Shown piece by piece: positions 1-6,472 of a DNA stretch of 64,000 nucleotides. The position numbers were made by a program, and so were the translations under genes. The DNA comes from a virus, in IMG/VR virus record IMGVR_UViG_3300046532_001046, positions 36,419 to 100,418 of that record. The stretch is one strand, 5' to 3'. Below the pieces are notes generated by a model. That model was given only the letters and a program-made list of their open reading frames with translations. It did no database searches and was not told the DNA's origin. Position 1 is the stretch's first letter. Every line of letters starts with the position of its first letter.

Positions 1-691
1 GGGCACGCTCCACCGTGTTCCCCAGACCGTTGGAGGTGTTCTCCACGAGGGCGTCGGGCACGTTGGCGAGGGTCGTCACGAGGAACGACTTGGCCTCGGT
101 GCGGAGGACCTCACGGGCCGCAGACTTCTCAGCGGAGTGAGCATTGCGCTCGGCCACCTCGGCCCGGTGGACGAGTTGCTCGGCAGCCTTCTCGGTCTCG
201 TCAAAGGGACCCTCCACCCCGGACAGCGGGACGGTGCCGACGTGGTCGCCAAGGCTGACGAGGGAGGGACGGCCAGTCGTGTCCCAGTAGTACTCGGTGC
301 CCCACTCAGCGATCAGGGCGTCACGCTCGCCGTCCAGCCACCGCTCGTCGGAGAACGGGTTGGAGTACGTCAGCAGGTGCTGACTGTGCTGCTGGAAGGG
401 CTGGGGCTGGAAGGTGAGGTCCAGAGTCTGGTCACCGTGGTGGACGACGCTGCCACGAGCGTTGTCGATCCAGCGGAGGACCTCCACATGGTCGATCCAC
501 CTCGTCCCCACGGTGATGTCCCAACCCTCACTGGTCTGGACGAGCAGGTGGTTGTTGGGGGCCTTGTCGGACTCCGACCGGGGGGACTGCACAGCGGTCA
601 CCGTGTCACCGGTTCGGAACCAGAACGCATCACGCTTGGTGTTTCCTGCGTAGCGGTAGATCGTGTTCGGATGGATGTCTTTGATCTTCAT
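1..691 (-). CDS. Hypothetical protein, C-terminus beyond window edge
   Basis: The frame is open from an ATG at 691 to the window edge, giving at least 230 residues. The start has an AGGAG Shine-Dalgarno about 11 bases upstream (around 703-707). The protein is hydrophilic, begins MKIKDIHPNTIYRY, is rich in W, H and D in its first half, and becomes an Ala/Glu-rich probable helix near the edge. I recognise no family and see no signal peptide or membrane segment. It is the last gene seen of the short operon that starts at the promoter 1818-1847, 49 bases after the DUF6011 gene. Its third-position GC bias is strong, which makes the opposite strand look open too. Confidence 0.75.
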   Translation of the reverse strand, partial: MKIKDIHPNTIYRYAGNTKRDAFWFRTGDTVTAVQSPRSESDKAPNNHLLVQTSEGWDITVGTRWIDHVEVLRWIDNARGSVVHHGDQTLDLTFQPQPFQQHSQHLLTYSNPFSDERWLDGERDALIAEWGTEYYWDTTGRPSLVSLGDHVGTVPLSGVEGPFDETEKAAEQLVHRAEVAERNAHSAEKSAAREVLRTEAKSFLVTTLANVPDALVENTSNGLGNTVERA

Positions 692-740
692 ATTGGTGTG
701 GTCTCCTTGTGTGGTTTATTGGTCGTTGGTTGGTCGTTGA

Positions 741-1502
741 TTAGTTGAACTTTGCCCAGCAGATTGGTCCGATTCCTCGGGCCACCGACTGCTCGTCTTC
801 CAGTGCCCGGAAGCAGCAGCCGCAGGTGGACGTGATCTGGCCGTAGGCCGCTGCACTGGCCTGCACGTCGGCCAGCATCCGGGCGAGGGTGGTGGCGGCG
901 TCGCCCACGTACTCCGCACCGGGGCGCTGGGAGCCGTACTGGGTGCCGTGGCCGTAGGCGGCGTCATCGCTCACGTTGACCCAGCCGGTGGTCTGGTTGT
1001 ACGACACCTTGACCTTCAGGCGGGTCTCACCGGAGACCTGCCCATCGACGTGGACAGGGTCGGCCAGCCGGAGGGTGTACGAGTCCTTGCCGTTCCAGTT
1101 GGAGTGCCGACCGAAGGTCTCACAGGCCACCCGGAAGTCGATGCCAGAGGTCTGGACCTCGCCCTCCGGGCACTCCCCGGCGAAGTGGTACGAGGACCAG
1201 ACCTTGGCGACCACAGAGGCGTGGGCCTGACCGGCGAAGGTCGGGTGGGCGCACAGGGCGCACTTGGCATGGCGCTTGCTGACCATGACGTGGTCGGCCT
1301 CCGGGCCTTGGTAGGCGTCCGGGGTCGGAGCCGGGAGGGCCAGCAGGTGGTCGATGAGTTCGCTGGCCGACTTGGTCGTCAGGGTCGGGATAACTGCCCC
1401 ATACTGGGCAACCTCGGCAAGGTCGGTGACACGCTCGGCAATGAGTTTGCCGAGGAATGCCAACTGCTTGTCGCTGGCTGGGTTGGCGGTGGTCTGGGTC
1501 AT
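741..1502 (-). CDS. DUF6011-like zinc-finger protein
   Basis: This 253-residue protein ends in a compact Cys motif, C-G-C-C-F-R-x-L followed by SVARGIGPICWAKF. That matches the DUF6011 signature of actinobacterial and phage proteins, a short zinc-binding tail ending in GIGPxC. The N-terminus (SDKQLAFLGKLIAER) is a helix of the kind often found in the same proteins. A further Cys/His group (CALCAHPTF, then H and C residues around 90-115) may bind a second metal. The ATG at 1502 overlaps the TGA of the upstream gene as ATGA, so translation is probably coupled. The molecular role is unknown; nucleic-acid binding is an inference from the zinc motif. Confidence 0.75.
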   Translation of the reverse strand: MTQTTANPASDKQLAFLGKLIAERVTDLAEVAQYGAVIPTLTTKSASELIDHLLALPAPTPDAYQGPEADHVMVSKRHAKCALCAHPTFAGQAHASVVAKVWSSYHFAGECPEGEVQTSGIDFRVACETFGRHSNWNGKDSYTLRLADPVHVDGQVSGETRLKVKVSYNQTTGWVNVSDDAAYGHGTQYGSQRPGAEYVGDAATTLARMLADVQASAAAYGQITSTCGCCFRALEDEQSVARGIGPICWAKFN

Positions 1503-1756
1503 GCCGTCACCGACAGGCCACAGCGGAGGAGGAACAGGTCACGGGAGAACGAGGGCGAGTCTGCGAAGAACTCGTCAGCGATCAACTCCATCACCCACCG
1601 GGGGACATCAGCCGACGGGCGGTCACCAGTACCCCAGAGCGCATCGGACAGGCGCAGGGCGATCAGGGGGGACACCGTCAGGTGCTCCCAAGAGTGGCAA
1701 TCGCTCCGGGTCTCCATCGTGCAGTGCTGGCAAGGTGTGTGTACTGGCTGGGTCAT
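1499..1756 (-). CDS. Small Cys/His protein, unknown function
   Basis: The 85-residue product is the first gene after the promoter at 1818-1847. Its ATG at 1756 is preceded by AGGAG at the right distance. Near the N-terminus are H-T-P-C-Q-H-C and then C and H about ten residues later, a spacing that could bind one zinc ion. The rest is mixed and has no membrane segment. It overlaps the DUF6011 gene by four bases (ATGA). I do not recognise a family. Confidence 0.6.
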   Translation of the reverse strand: MTQPVHTPCQHCTMETRSDCHSWEHLTVSPLIALRLSDALWGTGDRPSADVPRWVMELIADEFFADSPSFSRDLFLLRCGLSVTA

Positions 1757-1785
1757 GTGTGGCGCTCCTGTGTGGGGGGCTGGGG

Positions 1786-1809
1786 GCGGGGGGGAGGGTT
1801 CCCCCCCGC
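1786..1809 (-). other. G/C hairpin in the 5' leader after promoter P1
   Basis: On the minus strand a GCGGGGGGG arm pairs perfectly with CCCCCCCGC around a six-base loop, about 10 bases after the -10 box. The leader of promoter P2 (2642-2664) can form an equivalent hairpin with a different stem sequence. Such a 5' hairpin could protect the mRNA; that role is inferred. Confidence 0.45.
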
Positions 1810-1817
1810 TGTGCTCA

Positions 1818-1847
1818 ATACTACAACCAGTGCAGGGAGATTAGCAA
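1818..1847 (-). promoter_or_regulatory. Promoter P1 of the conserved early family
   Basis: On the minus strand the -35 is TTGCTA (1842-1847), the spacer is 18 bases and the -10 is TAGTAT (1818-1823). The spacer begins ATCTCCCTGCACTGG. The 43 bases 1827-1869 are repeated exactly at 2682-2724 in front of P2, so the conservation reaches about 20 bases upstream of the -35. It would drive the 85-residue gene, the DUF6011 gene and the gene at the window edge. It directly abuts the stop codon of the preceding operon. Confidence 0.75.
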
Positions 1848-1872
1848 TGGCTGGGGCAAGATTCCTGTATTG

Positions 1873-2214
1873 TCATCCGTAGACCGGCACACCGAAGAGG
1901 GCGAACTGGACGACCATGTCTGCCGTGTCGGCGTCCTGCACGTCCTCCCACGCCTCGGTGTCCTTGCCACCGGAGTACAGGAGGCTGCGGGCTGCGGACC
2001 TGACCTCGGCCAGTACTTCTCCACAGCCGCTGTCGGCCAGCCGTCGGAAGCCCCGCCTGATCGTGTCCTCGGTGATCCGGTGCTGGTCGCCTTCGATGTC
2101 TTCGATGACAGCGAACCAGTCGGCCCGGTCCCAGTCGTACTGGATGACCTCGGACCAGTATCCGATGCCACCTTCGATGGCCGTCACGAACTCGTCGTGG
2201 TAGGTGGGGGTCAT
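1873..2214 (-). CDS. Hypothetical acidic protein
   Basis: I start this 113-residue protein at the ATG at 2214, which overlaps the TGA of the preceding gene as ATGA. The longer open frame upstream is only the shadow of that gene. The product is acidic and starts MTPTYHDEFVTAIEGGIGYW. It ends in a hydrophobic stretch (VVQFALFGVPVYG) reminiscent of small hypothetical proteins widespread in actinophages. No catalytic motif is visible. It is the last gene of the P2 operon, and its stop lies just upstream of promoter P1. Confidence 0.7.
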   Translation of the reverse strand: MTPTYHDEFVTAIEGGIGYWSEVIQYDWDRADWFAVIEDIEGDQHRITEDTIRRGFRRLADSGCGEVLAEVRSAARSLLYSGGKDTEAWEDVQDADTADMVVQFALFGVPVYG

Positions 2215-2615
2215 GCCGTCACCTCTGCGCCCGTGAGGTTCACCACGGTCTCCTCGGTGCCAGCGTCGGCCTGACGCTTCTGCTCGGTAAGGGCAGCCAG
2301 CAGGGCGTCCAGCACACGATGCTCGTGGCCCTCTGGGAGGTCGACCGACACGTCGCCAATGTCGATGCTGACGATGCCGTCGACCACGTTGCCGTGGATG
2401 CCGAAGGCGTGGTCGGCAAAGGGCTGGTTCTCCGGCGGGAGAGCCCACTCACCACGAGGGTGGATGGTCAGGTTGATCCGGTTGCATGGCTCGCCAAGGT
2501 CACCGAACTCGGTGGCGTGGGCCCTGTACGTCCGACCCGCCACGTCTGTGTGTCGGGACCAGTGGGAGCCGGGGAACTCGGTCGTCACGGTGGCGGTGAT
2601 GGTGGGGGTTCGCAT
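2211..2615 (-). CDS. Hypothetical protein of the P2 operon
   Basis: This 134-residue protein is the first gene after promoter P2. Its ATG at 2615 has AGGAG upstream in the leader. The sequence looks like a small beta-rich domain (ITATVTTEF, INLTIHPRGEW, VDGIVSIDIGDVSVDL) followed by a helical tail (VLDALLAALTEQKRQ). It has no Cys cluster, signal peptide or membrane segment, and I recognise no family. Confidence 0.65.
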   Translation of the reverse strand: MRTPTITATVTTEFPGSHWSRHTDVAGRTYRAHATEFGDLGEPCNRINLTIHPRGEWALPPENQPFADHAFGIHGNVVDGIVSIDIGDVSVDLPEGHEHRVLDALLAALTEQKRQADAGTEETVVNLTGAEVTA

Positions 2616-2641
2616 GTTGGGTGGGGCTCCTGTGTGGTTGG

Positions 2642-2664
2642 GCGGGGGGAGGGTTCCCTCCCGC
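2642..2664 (-). other. G/C hairpin in the 5' leader after promoter P2
   Basis: The transcript can fold GCGGG with CCCGC and AGG with CCT around a GAAC loop, with a two-base bulge. It occupies the same place relative to the -10 as the hairpin at 1786-1809. The two stems differ in sequence but keep the pairing. Confidence 0.4.
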
Positions 2665-2672
2665 TGTGCTCC

Positions 2673-2702
2673 ACCTTACGCCCAGTGCAGGGAGATTAGC
2701 AA
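2673..2702 (-). promoter_or_regulatory. Promoter P2 of the conserved early family
   Basis: The minus strand reads -35 TTGCTA (2697-2702), an 18-base spacer starting ATCTCCCTGCACTGG, and -10 TAAGGT (2673-2678). It shares an exact 43-base block (2682-2724) with P1. It precedes the operon of the 134- and 113-residue proteins. Confidence 0.72.
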
Positions 2703-2783
2703 TGGCTGGGGCAAGATTCCTGTACTGCCACTGTCGGCGGTCGACCTCGGCGGACGTGTCTGTCCGTTGACCACCCGCCGTGG

Positions 2784-2918
2784 TCAGCGTGTGCGCCCGC
2801 CGTAGGGGAGGTGCCCGTCGACCACGGCCCGGAGGGTGTCGGAGTCCGGAGTCATCGGTCCCGGCGGAGAGGTGGGGGCAGGTCCCGGTCCCTGCTTCGG
2901 TGTGTCTGGTGTACCCAT
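2784..2918 (-). CDS. Small proline-rich peptide, 44 aa
   Basis: A short frame starts at ATG 2918 and ends with TGA at 2784-2786. It gives a Pro/Gly-rich N-terminal half (MGTPDTPKQGPGPAP) and a more ordinary C-terminal half ending RAVVDGHLPYGGRTR. It lies between the 12-bp repeat array and promoter P2. No strong Shine-Dalgarno is visible, only a purine run (AGAGAAAG) about 15 bases upstream, so expression is uncertain. It is kept because it fills an otherwise empty 390-base interval. Confidence 0.4.
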   Translation of the reverse strand: MGTPDTPKQGPGPAPTSPPGPMTPDSDTLRAVVDGHLPYGGRTR

Positions 2919-2937
2919 GTGCGTATGTAATCTTTCT

Positions 2938-2983
2938 CTTAAAGCGACCCTTAAAGCGACCCTTAAAGAGACCCTTAAAGAAG
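2938..2983 (-). repeat. Tandem array of a 12-bp unit (TTAAAGCGACCC)
   Basis: Four consecutive units are visible on the plus strand: TTAAAGCGACCC twice, TTAAAGAGACCC once and a partial TTAAAGAAG. The minus strand therefore reads GGGTCGCTTTAA repeats. The array sits in a non-coding gap between the 120-residue gene (stop at 3011) and the small frame at 2918. A palindrome ACTGTACAGT lies a few bases further right. The core CTTAAAGCG recurs elsewhere in the window. Operator, origin iteron and mRNA element are all possible; the sequence alone does not decide. Confidence 0.8.
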
Positions 2984-3010
2984 TCGACTGTACAGTGTGT
3001 TCCTGTACTG

Positions 3011-3373
3011 CTACTTGCGACTAACTTTGATCTGCCGGTAGGGGACAGTCTTGGAGACCGATGCAGCGAGGTCCACGTTGATTATTCCAGCGGTGATTCC
3101 TGCACGCCACAGAGAGAGGTCGACTTTTAAGGCACGGACTTTCTCTGCGGTTTCTGGATCGGACTCCTCCAGAGCCCCATAGTCAACGTCCAGACGCTCG
3201 CCGTTGATGAGAGTAATGGTGGCCTTGCCAGACGAGGTGGGGACCTTCACTACGTCGGCCTCATCCATTGCCGCCATCATCTTCTCCTTGGCCTCGTCCA
3301 GCCTGTCCTTGGCTGTCTTGGCTGTCCGATCCAAGCGGGCTAGTTCCTGTGCTAGTTCATCCAATGATGACAT
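3011..3373 (-). CDS. Coiled-coil hypothetical protein
   Basis: The 120-residue protein opens with about 40 residues of heptad-like helix (LDELAQELARLDRTAKTAKD) and continues with a mixed domain containing GKATITLINGERLDVDYG. It resembles the small coiled-coil accessory proteins common in phage early operons, but I cannot assign a family. The start at 3373 overlaps the upstream 67-residue gene by 17 bases, so the two are probably co-translated. It is the last sizeable gene of the operon that begins at promoter P3. Confidence 0.65.
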   Translation of the reverse strand: MSSLDELAQELARLDRTAKTAKDRLDEAKEKMMAAMDEADVVKVPTSSGKATITLINGERLDVDYGALEESDPETAEKVRALKVDLSLWRAGITAGIINVDLAASVSKTVPYRQIKVSRK

Positions 3374-3560
3374 TGCTGGTGACCTTCTCTCCGTCGATTG
3401 GCGTCCGTCGTGCGTACTCCAGCGCCTCCTTGTGGCGACGCTTCTTATCCTCGGCAGCGATGGCCCACTGGACCCTCAGTCGCTGCGCTTCAGTCTCTCG
3501 GAGCGCCATGACCCTCTGCCTCGTGCCCGTGGTGTCCGTGTGTTGTCCGATGTTAGCCAT
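3357..3560 (-). CDS. Small basic hypothetical protein
   Basis: This 67-residue protein starts at ATG 3560 behind a strong GAGGAGGGGG Shine-Dalgarno. The middle is a highly charged, probably helical stretch rich in R, E and Q (RQRVMALRETEAQRLR). No domain is recognised. It overlaps the following coiled-coil gene by 17 bases. Confidence 0.6.
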   Translation of the reverse strand: MANIGQHTDTTGTRQRVMALRETEAQRLRVQWAIAAEDKKRRHKEALEYARRTPIDGEKVTSNVIIG

Positions 3561-3561
3561 G

Positions 3562-3747
3562 TCAGTTCCCCCTCCTCAATGACAGTTCACTCAGGGCGTG
3601 GCGGTACTCGCTCCGCAGTTCCGTGATGAAGGCGATGGCGGCAGTACGCTCGTCGTCGTCGTCGGCGTCGCCCACCAAGCCACGGCCCAGCAGAAAGTCA
3701 CAGTGGTAGATGCGGTCGTGGAGGGTGGCCCGGTAGCGCTCGGTCAC
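3562..3747 (-). CDS. Small hypothetical protein
   Basis: The 61-residue product starts with GTG at 3747, and GTGA overlaps the stop of the upstream gene. It carries an acidic run DADDDDER in its middle and is otherwise predicted helical. There is no recognisable motif. The tight coupling on both sides supports expression. Confidence 0.55.
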   Translation of the reverse strand: MTERYRATLHDRIYHCDFLLGRGLVGDADDDDERTAAIAFITELRSEYRHALSELSLRRGN

Positions 3748-4337
3748 GACGGGTCCTCAATCTGGAGCATGTCGTCTTCGGACAGGCGGAAGGGTGACTC
3801 GTACCGTTCAGTCACCGGCCACTGGTCACGCTGGGTCACACCAGAGCCGTACTCATCCCACGCCTCGTCCTCTCCACAGTCAGAGCAGACGTAGACAGGA
3901 ATATCGGTAGCCTCACGAGTCGTGCGGCTCAGGGCGTTGTGGGTCACTGGCACCACGAGGCTCTGGGACTCGCACCGGGGACACAGGCCACCGTCCCCAG
4001 CGTACTCGTTGTTGATGATGGAGAGGCCCACGTCGATCTCATCGACCTGAGCCCAGCCCATACGGAGGATCGTCCAGTAGGTGTTGTCGGGAAGCCCGAC
4101 CACGTCACCCACTGAGAGGGAGCGCTTGCCCTTCTGGACGTTGATCTCAGTACCGTCAACAGCGTTGTTGTCGCGGTACACGTCGGACAGGAAGGGGAGG
4201 GGGTCGACGCCGTCGGCCTCCTCGTCCCATTCTTCGTCAACGTATGCGTAGGCAGTCTCCAGCGTGTCTCCGGCTGAGAACTCGTCCCAGCCAATGCCTT
4301 CGTCGGCCACCCGATGGTAGATAGAGATGATGTTCAA
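3744..4337 (-). CDS. Hypothetical protein with a C-terminal zinc ribbon
   Basis: This 197-residue acidic protein is the first gene after promoter P3. I use a TTG start at 4337, which follows an AAGGGAA purine run. Residues roughly 118-121 (CPRC) and 151-154 (CSDC) form a classic two-knuckle zinc ribbon. The N-terminal 90 residues contain an SH3-like stretch (GKRSLSVGDVVGLPDNTYW) of the kind that sits in small phage regulatory proteins. The function is not known. The zinc ribbon suggests nucleic-acid or protein binding. Confidence 0.6.
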   Translation of the reverse strand: MNIISIYHRVADEGIGWDEFSAGDTLETAYAYVDEEWDEEADGVDPLPFLSDVYRDNNAVDGTEINVQKGKRSLSVGDVVGLPDNTYWTILRMGWAQVDEIDVGLSIINNEYAGDGGLCPRCESQSLVVPVTHNALSRTTREATDIPVYVCSDCGEDEAWDEYGSGVTQRDQWPVTERYESPFRLSEDDMLQIEDPS

Positions 4338-4376
4338 GGTATTCCCTTCCCTTGTTAGTTGTTCCCTCTGCGCTCC

Positions 4377-4406
4377 ACCTTACGTCCAGTGCAGGGAGAT
4401 TGTCAA
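4377..4406 (-). promoter_or_regulatory. Promoter P3 of the conserved early family
   Basis: The minus strand has a consensus -35 TTGACA (4401-4406), an 18-base spacer starting ATCTCCCTGCACTGG and -10 TAAGGT (4377-4382). The -35 overlaps the stop codon of the upstream 121-residue gene. Upstream of the -35 it differs from P1 and P2, which shows that the conserved part is the promoter and spacer rather than the whole block. It drives the 197-, 61-, 67- and 120-residue genes. Confidence 0.78.
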
Positions 4407-4768
4407 GACCCAGTACCAGAATCTTTGTCTTGGTCATACGGGTGCGGACGCTGCTTGAACGGATTGCGGTACGGCTCACGGTACTTGTCCTCTGCCCACC
4501 CAGCCCACCTGTCGTCCTCGTGGCCTCGCTGTGTCCTGTGCTTAAAGGGGTCGTACATCCCGTAGGACGAACGACGGTGCTCGCCCCCCCGGCGCTTCTC
4601 CTCGTCCTCAATCCACTTCAGTATGGTGTCGATGAGAAAGCCAAGGCTGTTGTTCACCTTCTTCAACTCGTCCTCTACACGAGAGAGTCCACGGCCCTCA
4701 GTCTGGTAGTACTCTTGGAGTCGCTTCTGCTTCTCGTTGAACTCCTGAGCCCCTTGGTCTAACCCCAT
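4403..4768 (-). CDS. Charged hypothetical protein
   Basis: The 121-residue protein starts at ATG 4768 behind AAGGAGTGAGG. The first 60 residues look like a coiled coil (FNEKQKRLQEYYQTEG and DELKKVNNSLGFLIDTILKW). The rest is rich in R, H, Y and P and probably disordered. No family is recognised. Its stop codon overlaps the -35 of promoter P3, so this operon ends exactly where the next begins. Confidence 0.65.
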   Translation of the reverse strand: MGLDQGAQEFNEKQKRLQEYYQTEGRGLSRVEDELKKVNNSLGFLIDTILKWIEDEEKRRGGEHRRSSYGMYDPFKHRTQRGHEDDRWAGWAEDKYREPYRNPFKQRPHPYDQDKDSGTGS

Positions 4769-4772
4769 GTCC

Positions 4773-6296
4773 TCACTCCTTCTGTACTGTTGGTTTGCGA
4801 ACCCGAAGCACCTTGTGCTTCACGACCAACTCACCGTCGTCGGGTCCCTTCATGTATGCCTTCACCCTAACTCGTTTGACCACCGTCCCGTTCCCGTCTC
4901 GGAGCCGCCTCCAATGTGAAGCAACTGGGAACCGGTAGGTGAGCACCCCCTTGAACTCGGGATCACTCTCGGCGGTTGGCCTGTATGCCTTGGGCAGGTC
5001 AACAACGATGACGTTGGAGACAGTCCGTTCCTTGCCAGACTTGTTCCTCTTCTTGCCGTACACCGGGACGGTCTCCACTACTGCGATCTCCTGCATGATC
5101 GACCACAGGGCATGGAACGCTTGGGTGAGAAACAGGAAGCCGTCTCCATGACGACGCAGCACCTCCTCCTCGCTAACGTCAAGGAAGGTGAGCACGTCCC
5201 AGACGAGGTTTGCCTCACCCTGTGCGCTGAAGTCCGACCACCCCAACTGATTGACAGGGTCAGTGAGGACGGACAAGTTTCGTAGGGCTAAACGAACACT
5301 GTCCAAGAAAGGGAAGTGGAAGTCGTAGGCGCTGCCCTCGTCCCAGTCGCCAAGAGTCTCCACGCCGTCAGTAATCTCGTCGGGGAGTACACCGATCAGC
5401 CCGGTCTCCCGTGGGTCTGAGTACAACGATAGAACGACGGCCAGCGGCTCGGCATGGTCAGGACGTTCAACGTCCCTAACAATCATCCCCGGATCGTCCA
5501 CGCCTTTACCGGAGATCGTGTGCCACGACATCGCTCGGATGGGTCGGTGGCTGAACCCGGCCCTCGCTTGGTTCATGTCGGGATCGCAGGGTAGTACCAG
5601 AGGCTTCTCCAGATACATCCAGCCACTCTGCGTCGGCAAGTCGTCAAACGTCAGAGGTACTATGGGAATGTCCGCCCACTCATTCGCCAGCAACTCAACC
5701 ATGTCCGTGGTACACGACCCAGCGGTGGTGTTCTTCCACTCGTGTTCCAGTGCTTCGGTAATCGTAGCGGGGAAGGGGCTCTGACCGGGGTGAGCAGAGG
5801 TGTGTTCAACCAGTCGTCGGTAGTTGCTGCGAGACGAAGGATGGATGGATCGAACGTAGGACTGCTTGGCGTTCACCAAGTCCTTTGACGACAGGTGTCG
5901 GTTGGGGTAGTTGGACGTGCCAGTAAGTGTGGCGTACAGCGAGGTAAACAATGGAAGTGTCTTGTCGGAGGACAGATAATCTCGGACCATGTTCCGGTGG
6001 TCCCTGTGGAACACATCCCGATCACCAAGGTCCTCTCGGAGAGTGATGTTGGAGTTCTCGTCATCGCCCAGCCGTGTGCCATCCAGTTCCATGTCCAGTT
6101 CCATGTCCAGTTCCATGTCACGTTCCAAAGCCCACACGTCGTCCTCGTCAGCGAGGCGCTCCATAATCTCTGTGGCAAACGTGTGGGGGTTCCACTCGTC
6201 GCTGAACACGTTGATGTTGCGTCCCTCTCGGAGCACCATGTCGTACAGCACCAGTACGGTGCAGCGCACCAGAAAGTCTGAACCGTGTTTAGCCAT
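4773..6296 (-). CDS. Large hypothetical protein with an internal DMEL repeat
   Basis: I start this 507-residue protein at ATG 6296, because GAGG lies eight bases upstream. A TTG at 6386 would add 30 residues but its purine run abuts the codon. Residues about 60-72 are the repeat DMELDMELDMELD, produced by three exact 12-bp repeats in the DNA. The C-terminal 100 residues are basic and beta-rich (YRFPVASHWRRLRDGNG, VKRVRVKAYMKGPDDGE). I recognise no family or active site. It is separated from the DUF932 gene by a G/C-rich terminator hairpin. Confidence 0.7.
   Translation of the reverse strand: MAKHGSDFLVRCTVLVLYDMVLREGRNINVFSDEWNPHTFATEIMERLADEDDVWALERDMELDMELDMELDGTRLGDDENSNITLREDLGDRDVFHRDHRNMVRDYLSSDKTLPLFTSLYATLTGTSNYPNRHLSSKDLVNAKQSYVRSIHPSSRSNYRRLVEHTSAHPGQSPFPATITEALEHEWKNTTAGSCTTDMVELLANEWADIPIVPLTFDDLPTQSGWMYLEKPLVLPCDPDMNQARAGFSHRPIRAMSWHTISGKGVDDPGMIVRDVERPDHAEPLAVVLSLYSDPRETGLIGVLPDEITDGVETLGDWDEGSAYDFHFPFLDSVRLALRNLSVLTDPVNQLGWSDFSAQGEANLVWDVLTFLDVSEEEVLRRHGDGFLFLTQAFHALWSIMQEIAVVETVPVYGKKRNKSGKERTVSNVIVVDLPKAYRPTAESDPEFKGVLTYRFPVASHWRRLRDGNGTVVKRVRVKAYMKGPDDGELVVKHKVLRVRKPTVQKE
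6083..6118 (-). repeat. Three perfect 12-bp tandem repeats inside a gene
   Basis: The plus strand carries CCAGTTCCATGT three times without a mismatch. On the coding strand each unit adds Asp-Met-Glu-Leu, so the array changes length in frame. The perfect identity suggests recent expansion or a slippage-prone site. Confidence 0.85.
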
Positions 6297-6432
6297 CGTT
6301 CGTCCCTCGTTGTCGTCTGGGAGCAGTTTCAAGTCATGCTCAGGACTGACGCGACAGTCTTCGACCGTGAAGTCTCTAACTGCCAACTCCCCTGTTATTT
6401 AGTTGTGTTGGTACCAATGGCACCGGGAAGGA

Positions 6433-6457
6433 CTGGGGCGGCTTACGGACGCCCCAG
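6433..6457 (-). terminator. Candidate terminator after the DUF932 gene
   Basis: Transcribed leftward, CTGGGGCG pairs with CGCCCCAG across a nine-base loop, 15 bases after the DUF932 stop codon. The tail is TCCTTCCC rather than a clean U-run, so termination may be partial. A 10-base palindrome TTGGTACCAA follows about 15 bases later. Confidence 0.55.
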
Positions 6458-6472
6458 CCCAACCCGCTGGCA

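Noticed and set aside
948-2274. Long plus-strand open frames over the DUF6011 and neighbouring genes
   Set aside because: They arise from the GC-rich third positions of the minus-strand genes. They lack ribosome sites, overlap proven domains in antisense, and their products are low-complexity.
1873-2448. Longer minus-strand frame starting at 2448
   Set aside because: Its first 78 residues are the out-of-frame shadow of the 134-residue gene. The ATGA overlap at 2214 is the better start.
2938-2983. CRISPR array
   Set aside because: The 12-bp units follow each other directly without spacers.
5895-6402. Plus-strand frames opposite the large unknown gene
   Set aside because: They mirror the minus-strand coding sequence, including the 12-bp repeat, and have no ribosome site.
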